Shown in pieces: positions 24,240 to 35,385 of a DNA stretch of 64,000 nt. The DNA comes from Ipomoea triloba (Eukaryota; Streptophyta; Magnoliopsida; Solanales; Convolvulaceae), in contig NC_044923.1 in assembly GCF_003576645.1 (NCBI RefSeq), positions 19,810,024 to 19,874,023 of the forward strand, written 5' to 3'. Under the pieces are notes generated by a model, which searched no databases, was not told the origin of the DNA, and saw only the letters and a program-made list of their open reading frames with translations. Both the position numbers and the translations under genes were made by a program. Every line of letters starts with the position of its first letter. Within the stretch, counting starts at the first letter, position 1.

Positions 24240-24665
24240 ATCTAGGGTATCGACGCGAGTCATGGAAAGTTAATGAATGACTCATCCACCAAAAATGCAG
24301 CACGTGGTTAAACTGCTAGCGCATCTCGCTTTGTCTATGGGTGGGCCCAAATCATAGGCGCTCCTGGCCCGCACGAGTTTAAACTGTGAACGGCTTTACT
24401 TATTAAAAAAATCATTTGAACTACGTTTGACTTGATCTCCTTCATAGGAGTACGTAGGCAGCTTAGAAATCAAATCATCTAAGTTCAGTCATAACAAAAA
24501 CAAGTCCAATTCATGTTCCGAAGTGTGGTATATCAAGACATCATTCAAAAAGGCAAACGAGAGGCATTTCATTGTCAAGAGGTTGGAAAGGAACAACAAA
24601 AGTCTGGCGACAAAAAATATATATATGTATATATATAATACAAAACAAACTAAGAGAAAAGAGCA
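24240..24665 (+). other. Post-integrase untranslated region with conserved Tat block
   Basis: It begins right after the integrase stop. A block near 24418-24465 (GAACTACGTTTGACTTGAT, then AGTACGTAGGCAGC) resembles a conserved non-coding block found after integrase in Tat elements. It was recognised from general knowledge of these elements; its role is unknown to me. Confidence 0.5.
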
Positions 24666-27377
24666 TCAATCAACGAAAAGCCTAAAGTTAAGCATCTCAA
24701 TTTTGTAGGCTTCCAAGTCTCCTCTCGCTTTCTTTAGTTTCTTTGCATCTTCTTGCGTCATTATATCCAGTTTGTGAATGCGAGTTACTTCGGCTCCAGC
24801 CTCCGAAACTGTAGTCTTGGCAGTACCCAAATCATCCGACATTTTGGTAATCAAGGTGTCACAGTCCTTCTTCGTGGCACGAACCAACTTCAACTCTTGC
24901 TCTAGTTCAACTTCTCTGTCTTCCGCAGCTTTAAACGCCTGATGTTGCTTCAATAAGTCTTTCTTAAGTCGCGTGACCTCATCCTGGGCGTTCTTGAGTT
25001 CTTCCTTAGCTGTAGACAATGACATACTTTGAGACTCACTCGACGTTTTCTCCGAAATCTCAGACCTTAGTTCATCAAACTCATGAGCTCGTCTGAAGAC
25101 TTCCTCCACTCTCACCTTTAGTGGCGTGAAGTCTATGTCCAGTTTCTCCAAATTGGCAAAGGCGCCGTCAAAGCTCTCCCGCAAGGAGGAAATGTGCTCT
25201 ACAGGAGTGTCCTCCAACCTTCTGCGAAGCTTGCTCCAAACATTTCCAATAGCCACCCTAAACTCTTCCAATACCATGGTTTCACCATCAAAGACAGAAT
25301 CCTCAGGCCTATTTACTGGATCCAGTTGTAGCTCATCATGGGAACTTTGTGGCTTGGGTAAACCCTGCATTGGGGAGTTGGTGGGGTGATCATTCTCCCC
25401 AGTGTCACTTCCAGTTATCCCCTTACTTGATGATTCAGCTTCTTCGCTAACAGGCATCTCTATATTTTCCTGGCAAGAAGTAAAAAAGAGGGACAAGTTA
25501 GATGCTGCTGGCAATAACGTGACGGCGGTATGGTTAATAAATGAACGTGAAGGAGACAATTATTTACCTTTATTGGGGAAGGTGAGCGGCGATTCCTTTT
25601 CCGTTTGAAATTGCGGTCTCTATCACTACTCTCCTCATCACTTGAGTCCGGTACCGCATTAACTCTCTGTTTCGAAGTGGTGTCCTTCTTTCTCTTCTTA
25701 GGTGATGATTCATCTTCTTGGACTAGACGCTTGCCTTTCTTTGTAGTACCAACCTCTTGTCGCATGTCGATTAGGTGCTCGGGAACTAAACCTTTAATGT
25801 TGCGCTCAAGATGGTCCCCATGGACTTGGGTCCACCAGTCCTTATAACTCTGTGAGAAGTGTTTCTTCATCATGACTCGAGTTGTGGGAAATGTTATTTG
25901 TGACCCCGAGCCCCGAAGTGTAAGGTGACGCCAACATTGGAAACCCTCCGCAGGAGTGATCCTACGTTCATCATTGCCCAATATGCCAGGGTTGTCGTCT
26001 TGATAGTAGCCAAACTGTCGGCTAAATCGATGGGGAGTGTAGGGTTCTGCAATACATGAATTGGCCCATCGTAATATGAGGAAGTTCGAACGGNTTAAAG
26101 ATCTTGCGGCGAGCTTCCACCTGACCGTAACGTCTCGCGCCACCCTCTCCAGAGTAAGTGATCATTTGTGGGGAGGCAGACACATGGTCGTTTGCAAAGT
26201 GGGTGTCGTAATAGAAAGACAACCATCCGTACACATAGTGGATGGGAAAGTGACTATCGGCTTGCCCTGGTTTGGCGGAGTGAGATATTGCATTTAGTCC
26301 GTTATAAATGGACGCAAGTACGGGTATTGCAAGATTTAACTTTTGGCCCGTTGCCATCAAACTAGCCATCTTGAAAGTTGCATAGCGAATAAGTCGTGTC
26401 GCTTTGATGGGGAGTACAAATACACACAGCCAACAGCTTAGATATGCTGCTAGGTGGGTTTCTTCTTCAAGTTCAGGGGGAATTCCGAGCTCTACAAAAG
26501 GCGCTCTAGTCGTTTTGGTCCAACCCTTGAATGCTGGGATCTTACCGCTTGGATTCTGGGTATTCTTTGGGCGACTCTTCCTCTGACCTTCTTTCCTTGG
26601 AAATGGCCTTTTATAAATTTGCGGCCTTCTGCTCCAGAACTCGATCCACTCGTTGATATGAATCGAGCAATTGTCATCCTTCTTATTGCGGTCGCAGCCT
26701 GGTTGCTTACGCCGGTTGTAAAGGTAGCTGTACGCTTGGAGCAAATACTTGCAACATTGAGGGGTAGGCCCGGAGTCAATATCTTCCCCTGTCAATTCTG
26801 AAGCGGTGGGGACGTATTCGTCATAGATGTCACCAGATATCGGTAGGCCGCAAAGTACGTGGAGGTCCCAAAGTGAGATCGAGAGCTCACCAACCAAAGT
26901 AAGCAGTGTGTTGGTCATAGGGCACCACGCCTTGCAAAACGCCTGAACGATGTGCGTTGAACGATCATAAGTAAACAAAGAGGCGTATATGCCGTCGTAG
27001 ATCATCGTGGCTTCCAAGACGTCGTGATGCCTACTGAGTATATCCTCGGTCCATTCCCAATACCCCTTGGCGAAACTGAACTTGCCCTTGAAACTAGGGT
27101 CCTGATTCCACGAAACCTCACCCTCAAGTATCCTCCTCCCTAGAGACGGGAGTTCGCATGAATACTCCACATGTTGTAGGCCGGTTTGTAGAACCCATTG
27201 GGTTTCTATGTCGACGGCCCAATTCTCCACTCGGTATGGTAGTGTCGGGGCGGGAAGGATTCTTGGCTTCATCGGCGGGTAGATGAGGAATGATGTGCTA
27301 TCTTTCCTGGTCTCGTCATTTGATAGTTTGAGTTTCCTCTTCTTATCAGCTCCTACTATCTCCCAGAAGACCACCAT
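24666..27377 (-). CDS. Plant mobile domain (PMD/MAIN-like) gene, antisense inside the Tat element
   Basis: Start ATG at 27377 on the minus strand. Exon 1 runs 27377-25568 and exon 2 25469-24666, joined by a 98-bp intron (25470-25567) with GT (AAAG|GTAAAT) and AG (TTGCCAG) borders, in phase 0. The first about 450 residues match the plant mobile domain: WAVDIETQWVL, FSFAKGYWEWTEDILS, LTLVGELSISLWDLHVLCGLP. Then come a basic Ser/Lys-rich linker (SSPKKRKKD) and a coiled-coil C-terminus (EELKNAQDEVTRLKKDLL and following heptads). A single N at 26094 shifts the frame. Leaving that base out makes both exons one open frame of 870 codons, so N is probably a surplus base. PMD proteins such as MAIN and MAIL1 are nuclear and act in gene expression and transposon silencing. 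Its role within the element is unknown. Confidence 0.82.
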
Positions 27378-27399
27378 CGTTCAGAATTCAATTTTTGAT

Positions 27400-28113
27400 A
27401 TAGAAAGCTGCATTGAAGGTTAGGGAGCCGATCAAGTCAGGCAAAATATTTGCCAAGAAGTCGTCAGGCAAAATACGGCTAACATTTTGCCACAAAAATG
27501 CCCAGTGCAAGAAAATTTCTTATGCTACGTATATATTATACACATATACATGCCACTTATATTATGTACACATTGTACATACGTGTATGTATGTGTATAT
27601 ATGTACACGCAAGAACAAAGTTGGATTATGTGCTAGTGTGTTGTGCGTATATATTATATGTACATATAGACATATGATACACACTACACAAACCAAATAA
27701 GTGAATGATATATATTACATTACATATATACACTCACAGCACTCCAGATTGACGTGGATTACATATATATTATATATATATTATACAAAGCAAACATACA
27801 AATTGGGGATTATATATATTATATACACCCACGTACTGCCACACTACAAAACAAACAAATATATATATGTATTATATATATATATATAAATATATATATG
27901 GGTTATATGTGTAGTAGACCACTTATGCATATAATATATGTATATACACTATATATATTGGCAGGGGGTGAGAAAACAACAAAAAGCAAACATATATATT
28001 ATATATATACCTACGTATTCCTAACTCTATGAGTCATATATATTATATATGTACCCACACTACACCCGAAACAAACATATATATAATATAAATAAATCAA
28101 ACATATATATGGG

Positions 28114-28174
<61 letters not shown>

Positions 28175-28303
28175 CAAAAAAAAAAGTGGATTATATATGT
28201 ATGTCAAATACACTGTGTACCGCCGCCAAAAAAAAAAGGGAAAGCATAGATTATATATATGTATATACTATGTACTGCCACGAAAAAGAAAAAGGCAAAA
28301 TCA

Positions 28304-28365
<62 letters not shown>

Positions 28366-28440
28366 AAAAAAAAAAGGGAAAGCATAGATTATATATATGT
28401 ATATACTATGTACTGCCACGAAAAGAAAAAGGCAAAATCA

Positions 28441-28496
<56 letters not shown>

Positions 28497-28524
28497 GGAT
28501 TATGAACCAGTGACAATTTGGTGG

Positions 28525-28563
<39 letters not shown>
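27400..28563. repeat. TA-rich microsatellite region inside the Tat element
   Basis: Long runs of (TA)n occur at about 28110-28170, 28305-28361, 28444-28497 and 28527-28563, separated by two copies of a unit containing AAAAAAGGGAAAGCATAGAT and a constant GTATATACTATGTACTGCC. All long reading frames here are translations of TA repeats and are not genes. This may be the intergenic repeat block of the element or expansion around the MITE at 28564. Confidence 0.8.
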
Positions 28564-28568
<5 letters not shown>

Positions 28569-29236
28569 CATGTTCAGATGTGGCCGTGCTCTCCCGTGCG
28601 ACCGTGCGGTTNNNNNNNNNNNNNNNNNNNNNNNNNNNNNNNNNNNNNNNNNNNNNNNNNNNNNNNNNNNNNNNNNNNNNNNNNNNNNNNNNNNNNNNNN
28701 NNNNNNNNNNNNNNNNNNNNNNNNNNNNNNNNNNNNNNNNNNNNNNNNNNNNNNNNNNNNNNNNNNNNNNNNNNNNNNNNNNNNNNNNNNNNNNNNNNNN
28801 NNNNNNNNNNNNNNNNNNNNNNNNNNNNNNNNNNNNNNNNNNNNNNNNNNNNNNNNNNNNNNNNNNNNNNNNNNNNNNNNNNNNNNNNNNNNNNNNNNNN
28901 NNNNNNNNNNNNNNNNNNNNNNNNNNNNNNNNNNNNNNNNNNNNNNNNNNNNNNNNNNNNNNNNNNNNNNNNNNNNNNNNNNNNNNNNNNNNNNNNNNNN
29001 NNNNNNNNNNNNNNNNNNNNNNNNNNNNNNNCACACCACTCAATGTTACGAAATACACCACTCAATGTTAAGAAACACACCACACAAATATGCACTGTGG
29101 TGTGTTTCTTAACATTGTGGTGTGTTTCATTGTGTTTCATTGTGGTGTGTTTCTTAACATTGAGTGGTGTATTTCGTAACATTGAGTGGTGTGTGACCGC
29201 ACGGCCACACGGGAGAGCACGGTCGCATTTGAACCA
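28564..29236. mobile_element. Foldback MITE between TA repeats, copy 1 (contains a gap)
   Basis: The ends are complementary: left ATGTGGCCGTGCTCTCCCGT, right (reversed) ATGCGACCGTGCTCTCCCGT. Inside are repeats of CACCACTCAATGTTACGAAA and its complement. Both sides border TA repeats. It matches the smaller copy at 50323-50525. 28612-29031 is unsequenced, so the true length is unknown. Confidence 0.7.
28612..29031. other. Assembly gap (420 N)
   Basis: A run of 420 N inside the foldback MITE and next to TA repeats, both hard to assemble. Confidence 1.
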
Positions 29237-31410
29237 ATATATATATTATACACGCAAGCAGACAAAGTGGGGAATATATGTATTATATGTATACGAACTA
29301 CTACATACATTACAACATGTATATGGGTTCTATGTATACTATAGTCACAAGAGCAAACAAAAAGCACCAAAAGGCAAGGATCATATATTCCTATTATATA
29401 TATGCCAAGTGCAAATAGCGTATGAAAAATGAACCTGTGTTATGGTGGGTTATGAATATATGTCCTGGGCTCCTGGTAGCACGTCTTGCACACTGCAAAG
29501 CAAAAGGAAACCAAAAAAATGTTTATACATAGATAGACGCGCACAACAGAAGGGAAAAGATATGGGCACTGTGAAAGATAAAAAGTTCATGGCCCGAGGC
29601 AACTCAAACAAAAAGGAAAAAATAAAAAAAAATAGTGAAGATCTCAAGGCAATATCATTGTGAGAGATCCCAGCCGATTATTCGTGAGAAGCTTCGCAAT
29701 TTCCATTGTTGTATAATAACAACAGCCACGGCGTGGTCAAACCTTTAAGTGAGACCGGATAATGGTCACGATAGAAAATCGACGTCGAACTCTGTCCAGG
29801 CATCACCACAGTCTCAACATATATACATATATGTGATATACGGCAAAGAAATTCCAAGGAGAGAGCCTCAGACACGTCGAAACAAAAGGGCAGAGCACAA
29901 GGCTCTATGAAGACCGTTTACAGTGAGTCTCTCCTCAGCTGTGATTAAGCTGGAGCGAAACATAAGTTTCCCTCAAAGCAGTGTTGCGTTATTCTTCATC
30001 AAGCTTTGGAGAATTCACCGACGACCTTTGAAGCTACGGCCGTCTCGGCTAAGCGAGGAGCAAGATGGCGAGGCTTATCTGACGTATTCATTCCCAAAAA
30101 AAAAGTGCGAAGGGGACGGCGGTCAGGCGATCAATCTCTGGCCACAGTGGCAGTGACGCATCTCTACGGCAATAATGCCTGTGGTAGTGGCAACAGAGTG
30201 GCTATGGAGTCAAGTCCAAAGCTTGGAGAGATATTCCCCACGACGGCATCACTACACCGTAGTGCGACGGTCTCGAGTCAGCACTCTCAGGCAGCGAGCT
30301 TGTTGATCGGCGGCGGCGAGAAAGTCTTAACAGTACAATGGTGAGAGATAACTCGAGAAGTTCATTCTCAGGTAGCCCTTGGTCCAATGTTGTTCCGCGA
30401 TAGTTCGTAGCACGATGGCAACGTGCCAGAGCACGTGCCCGGCGAGCACCCAGCAGCTTTCTTCTCCAAGGACGGTGGCGGCAGCTCTATGGTGCACGGT
30501 GAGCATATAAAAAAAAAAAGAAAACATAATTTCTTTTCGAAGCAGCGTGGAAGGCGTGCCTGAGCAACACTTTGCGGCGACCCTTCGGCGACGGTATTTC
30601 CGACGAGGTGACCGGCTGTGAGGTTCGAATAATGGCAAATATTTAATCCCATTCAGCGCTTATAGGTCTTTCTTTTCTTGGTTTCTCACTGCAAAACAAA
30701 TTTCAAGGCAAAACACATGCATATATGTGCATGGCATATACTAAAGTTGAGGTTAGTTACCTGTAGCTCTGCCCTTGGTTTTGATTGAAGATGTAAAAGA
30801 GTGAATGAGTGACTGAAGATGCAGAAGAATGAATGTGTATTTATAGTGTTGGTTGGGCGATATTAGTGTTGGTTGGGCGATATCGTTCGTCTGTGACTCC
30901 ATGATTATCTCAAATTGATAGTGTTATAGTTGGCTTTGGAGTCCTGGTAATGTTAATCACATTAGTTTGGACTCACTTTGTACGCAGTCTGTTACACTTG
31001 CATGGGCAAATTAAGGTGCAATGAGGACTCCAATTGCAGTGACTAAAATCGGAGTTGAACTTTAAAAAAAAAAAAGAAGAAGAAATGGTCCTTTAATGAG
31101 ATTGATTGGCTTTTGGACTTGGTTTTATTGGATTTAATCAGTTAAAGTCACCATATTGTCACTTACCTTGTTCGGCTTCTTTCAAGTTTTGGATAGATAT
31201 TTACTTTAGCTAAAATTAGAATGGAGATTTGGCTAAAGTTAAAAAATGAGATGGGCTTCGAAGTCAAAATAGATTGATTTGTGTAATATGGACATCTATT
31301 GTTGGGCCATTGAAATCAAAATGGCGTCTATTGGGTGATTTGGACTCTTGGACAACTGATTAATTTCGAGACTCCCTTCTCTTTGCATTTGGAGCACGCC
31401 AAGCAAGTCT
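29237..31410 (+). other. 3' non-coding region of the Tat element
   Basis: No domain is recognised on either strand. The part 29660-30640 is less AT-rich than its surroundings and has several short ORFs on both strands, none with a recognisable motif. A short direct repeat (TAGTGTTGGTTGGGCGATA) is at about 30844-30883. Confidence 0.5.
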
Positions 31411-31423
31411 CGAAGGGGCAATT
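31411..31423 (+). promoter_or_regulatory. Polypurine tract
   Basis: CGAAGGGGCAATT lies directly before the 3' LTR start TGTAAGCATC and is the expected primer site for plus-strand DNA synthesis. Confidence 0.75.
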
Positions 31424-32352
31424 TGTAAGCATCGAAAATTTAAAGAATGTTATTGGGCCGTGATCGATAACCAGTTGTTAAATTAATTGCTTTAATTAAT
31501 TAAATTGGGCTGATATTTATTTAATTGGGTTGATTAAATGGCCTAATAAATAATTGGTTGGCCTAATTAATTAATTTAAAGTAATTGTTGCTGAACTGTT
31601 GGCCCAAATTCAAGGATTATATTTAATTGAGTTGGACCAGACTATCAATTGGGCTGCTCAAGTTGGCGGGCTTTGACTTGGTTTGGCCCATCAAAATTAT
31701 ATGTGGATTATATAATTTTGAGGAAATTGTGGATATGATAAACTGGTTCAAAAATATAAAATCATGAACCTGGACGTGATAGTGTCCCGATACGTTCCTT
31801 ATAAGAATTATCCAAATGGATAGAGTTGGTTATATTTTTCCTACCAACTCACCACTATAAATAGTGGTTTCATTTTCAAGGAAGGGGAGCTCTGAAGATC
31901 TGCATAGCGAAGCTCTGCCGAAATCTCACCAGAATATTGTCTGGAACACACTTGCAATTTATTTGCACCGAGGGGTACGCCTGCAATTTATTTGCACCGA
32001 AGAACCCTTCCAGTTGGCATACTTCCAACTCGGCATACTTCCAGTTTGGCATACTTCCAACTCGGCATACTTCCAGTTGGCATACTTCCAACTTGGCATA
32101 CCTACAGTTGGCATACTTCCAACTCAGCACACACTTAATTCGGCATATTCCGGATTCAGTACACATCTAATCGGCATACTTCCAATTCAACATATTCTGA
32201 ACTAGGCCTACTTCCGATCAACATACTTCTAGTAGAGAATCAGAGGACTTCTATACAGAGATTGTACTCCATTTATCATTTGATACATACTACTTATTGT
32301 AACCGATACTTTGAATTTTGAATATATACAATTCAAGTTTTTCGCGTTTACA
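31424..32352 (+). repeat. 3' LTR of the Tat element (929 bp)
   Basis: It starts TGTAAGCATCG and ends TTCGCGTTTACA, followed by the TCTAT duplication. Only scattered single-base differences from the 5' LTR are seen in U3. It lacks a 26-bp AT-rich stretch present in the 5' copy and differs in the TTGGCATACTTCC tandem block. Confidence 0.93.
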
Positions 32353-32357
32353 TCTAT

Positions 32358-32740
32358 AATTACATAATGAAAGCAATAAAATATATAAGGGAGTTTCGAG
32401 AAAACATATTTGCTTGATGTTGGCCTACTGATTGACGTTCTGTGTTAAGAGTAAAAGAAGAAGGCACACTATAATCAAAAGAGGAAGTCAAACATCAATT
32501 TATGGTTAAAAATAGAGGGGCAATTTTGTCTCAAAGCTACTTTTTTTTTATTCCTAAAATTCATGGAATTGAAATACCAAAGGAGGGCATGAGATTCTAA
32601 TTTCATGAAAATTAGGGAATTTCAATTCCGTGAAATTGCAATTAGTTCCCTCCAACCAAACCAAGCAATTTGCTTGTCTTCGCAATTATGTGAGAATTAG
32701 GTGGGAATGAAATTGTAATTCACTCTAACCAAACGCCTTA
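32358..32740. mobile_element. Harbinger-like MITE, right part
   Basis: This continues the MITE whose left part is at 15763-16072. It ends CTCTAACCAAACGCCTTA and is followed by the TTA duplication and the resumed old Tat gag. Confidence 0.75.
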
Positions 32741-32771
32741 TTATTGAAGTAGCATTTGCCATCATAGCAAG

Positions 32772-32926
32772 TAGGGCTGTCAAAATGGGCCGAAGCCCGC
32801 GGGCCGACCCGCACCCGCCCCACGGTGGGGCGGGGTAGGGGCATGAAAAAATAGGCCCGCGAAAATGCGGGCCTAGTGGGGCGGGCCGGCCCGCGGGCCA
32901 AGTAAAAAAATAAAAAAATAAAAAAA

Positions 32927-32974
<48 letters not shown>

Positions 32975-33255
32975 TTGTACACATGAATATAAATATATAT
33001 TCATGTACACATGAATATATATTTATATTCATGTGTACACGTATGTATTGTACACATGAATATATATTCATGTGTACAGTACGTGTACACACTGTAATTA
33101 AAAAAAACACTAAAAAGCTTGCGGGGCCCGCCAACCCGCGTGGGGCGGGTTAGGGTTGTATGAATCCTAGCCCGCGGGCTTAACGGGTCGGCCCGCAAAA
33201 GCTGGTCAAAAAATAGGCTCGCGGTGGGGCGGGCCGTTCCGCTCTGACGGTACTA
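32772..33255. mobile_element. hAT MITE with 8-bp target duplication
   Basis: A 484-bp element flanked by identical ATAGCAAG (32764-32771 and 33256-33263), the 8-bp duplication of hAT elements. Left end TAGGGCTGTCAAAATGGGC; right end reversed TAGTACCGTCAGAGCGG. The outer parts are very GC-rich and mutually complementary (GCCCGCGGGCC blocks). The middle is (TA)n plus palindromes of ACATGAATATATATTCATGT. It lies in the old Tat gag, whose frame (HVYTSMLAMMANATS) continues across the site. Confidence 0.88.
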
Positions 33256-33263
33256 ATAGCAAG

Positions 33264-33460
33264 CATGCTAGTGTAAACATGATACCAATTTGAAATACTC
33301 CTATCCAAAGAAGGTTAAGCAAATTTTTCAAAATATTTTTCTTGAGAAAGATCAATGCCATCATCCTCAATGAGATCATGCAACACTTGGTGAATAACGT
33401 TCATAGCATTAGTAGGTGCCTTACGAGTTTGCAAACTTGGTTTTGTCCCTTAAAGGGTGT
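33264..33460 (-). pseudogene. 5' continuation of the decayed Tat gag
   Basis: The minus strand just outside the hAT MITE reads NWYHVYTSM, matching the gag segment EWTHVYNVM of the young element, and joins the fragment left of the nest. Farther upstream the similarity fades, so the outer limit is approximate. Confidence 0.6.
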
Positions 33461-34049
33461 TGGAAAAATAGCATTAAAATGTCATTTTAGTACTATTTTT
33501 TCTACCCCATATGAATGAAAATTGTTTTTCAAGGGTATTTTGAAATTGGAAACAACTGTGTTCAACGGTCGATTCCTGCATAGCAGAGGTAGGTGTTACC
33601 CTTTGAACCTTGCCTTGTGAGATATATTTATTCTACTGGCTATAGGTAGAATGCGATGTCTTTGAACTGACTGCCGTTTGTGTAGACATTGATATACCTC
33701 ACACAGGAATCTTCTAACCACGTTCTGCCCTCATAATTGTGCCCATTTTGGTCGTGGGTCACTGTTCCTGGTTCTACAAGAATTTCTAAAGAATTGAGCT
33801 CAGTTCAACTCTCCTTTGAAGCGACCCTCACTTCCTCTCACATAGGTGATTCTTTTTCGAGTATCCCGCATACTCAACATATGTCAATCGACATTCAAAT
33901 CTTTAAAGCATCAAAGTTCTAGCCTCGTGCAGGAGCCACTGTTTTAACGAGGAGTGGTTGGGAGTTCGAGACCTCCATAGTGACACGCTTCGTTCCATAA
34001 TTTTATTGCCCCATTGAACCTAGGTGCCAGCTAGGTTGGGTATTCACTA

Positions 34050-35385
34050 TGGAACTTTTATTCCAAGAACTTTAGACCCATTCCTTGTGTCAACTTCTCT
34101 ACAACTTCTTTGCTCAACCCTTTGGTTAGCAGATCCGCTATATTGTCTATTGACCTTACGTAGTCAACCGAGACAACACCAGTTGCGAGAAGTTATCTAA
34201 TGGTATTATTTCTACAACGTAAGTGTCTAGACTTACCATTATACATATGACTCCTTACTCTCCCAATTGTGGCTTGACTATCACAATGTACACAGATTAG
34301 AGGTATATGTCTTTCCCAACTAGGAATATTTTCCAGAAAATGGTGTAGCCATTCAGCCTCTTCACAACACTTGTCCAAGGCAATTATTTCAGATTTCATC
34401 ATGAACCTGGCTATTACTGTTTGCTTGAAAGACTTCCACGCAACGGTTACACCAACTAGTGTAAACACGTAGCCACTCGTGGATTTAGAATCCTTAATGT
34501 CCGATATCCAACTAGCATTGCTATACCCTTCAAGTACAACAGGATATCTCGTATAGTGTAGTCCAAGTTCACGAGTATACCTTAAGTATCTCATATCCCT
34601 TACTATTGTCTTCTAATGAATCTCACCAGGGTTACTCGTAAATCTATTGAGTTTACTAACCGCAAATGCAATATCCGGCCTAGTACAACTTATAAGATAC
34701 ATCAAACTACCAATAACCCGAGCATATTCTACTTGAGAAATACACTCTCCATGGTTTTTGGTTAGTTGAACGTTTGTATCAAATGGTGTCTTAGCCAATT
34801 GATCATCATCCTTGTTAAACTTGGCAAAGATTTTATTAATATAATGAGATTGACTCAACACAATACCATCAGGTTTTTTTTAATGATTTTAACTTTGATG
34901 ATTAAATTAGCTAAACCCATATCCTTCATGTCAAAACTCACATTTAACATATTCTTGGTAGATTTGATTATCCGATCATTACTACCAACGATGAGAATAT
35001 CATCAACATATAAACAAAGAAATGACATACCCGTCTACCGTTTCTTTAACGTAGACACACTTGTCACTTTCATTTATTTTGAAACCATTGGTTAACATTG
35101 CATGGTTAAACTTCTCATGCCATTGCTTAGGCGCTTGTTTTAAACTATAAAGCGATTTAACCAACTTACATACTTTCTTTTCTTGGCCTGGAACCACGAA
35201 CCCTTCGAGTTGTTCGATATAGATTTCCTCATCTACCTTGCCATTTAAGAAAGTTATTTTCACATCCATTTGATGAACTTCAAAATTTCGTAGCGCGGCT
35301 ATGACAAGTATCATCCTAATGGTGTTTATTCTCGTCACAAGAGAATACGTCTCGAAGTAATCAAGGCCTTCGCGTTGCCTGACAA
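34050..35385 (-). pseudogene. Ty1/copia RT-RNase H relic
   Basis: Minus-strand fragments in order: QREGLDYFETYSLVTRI, then FEVHQMDVKITFLNG, SLYSLKQAPKQWHEKF, YVDDILIVGSND, RVIGSLMYLISCTRPDIAFAV and the RNase H part [10 protein letters not shown], ending SIDNIADLLTKGLS. This is the 3' half of a copia pol. There is a frameshift just before the YVDD and stops in the linker and between RT and RNase H. Gag and integrase are absent. The DNA at 33461-34049 may be its 3' flank or LTR but I could not prove this. Confidence 0.85.

Larger units (their letters stand above)
16073..32352 (+). mobile_element. Young Ty3/gypsy element of the Tat type, full length
   Basis: The element has TG...CA ends and a perfect 5-bp target duplication TCTAT (16068-16072 and 32353-32357). 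Its two LTRs are nearly identical in U3. It contains PBS, gag, protease, RT-RNaseH, a second RNase H, integrase, an antisense plant-mobile-domain gene and a polypurine tract. The order protease-RT-RH-second RH-integrase and the large region between integrase and 3' LTR indicate the Tat lineage. Defects: a stop in the protease active site, a frameshift between protease and RT, two stops in the second RNase H, six extra 42-bp tandem copies, and a 420-bp assembly gap. It sits inside a Harbinger-like MITE. Confidence 0.93.

Noticed and set aside
28186..29432. Long reading frames across TA repeats and the N gap on both strands
   Set aside because: They consist of Tyr-Ile repeats from (TA)n and unknown residues from N; no gene is supported.
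29923..30652. Possible captured host gene in the less AT-rich 3' part of the Tat element
   Set aside because: Overlapping frames exist on both strands, but none has a recognisable domain or splice-consistent extension.
33461..34049. LTR of the copia relic
   Set aside because: Position and style are suggestive, but no second copy, PBS, polypurine tract or target duplication could be identified.
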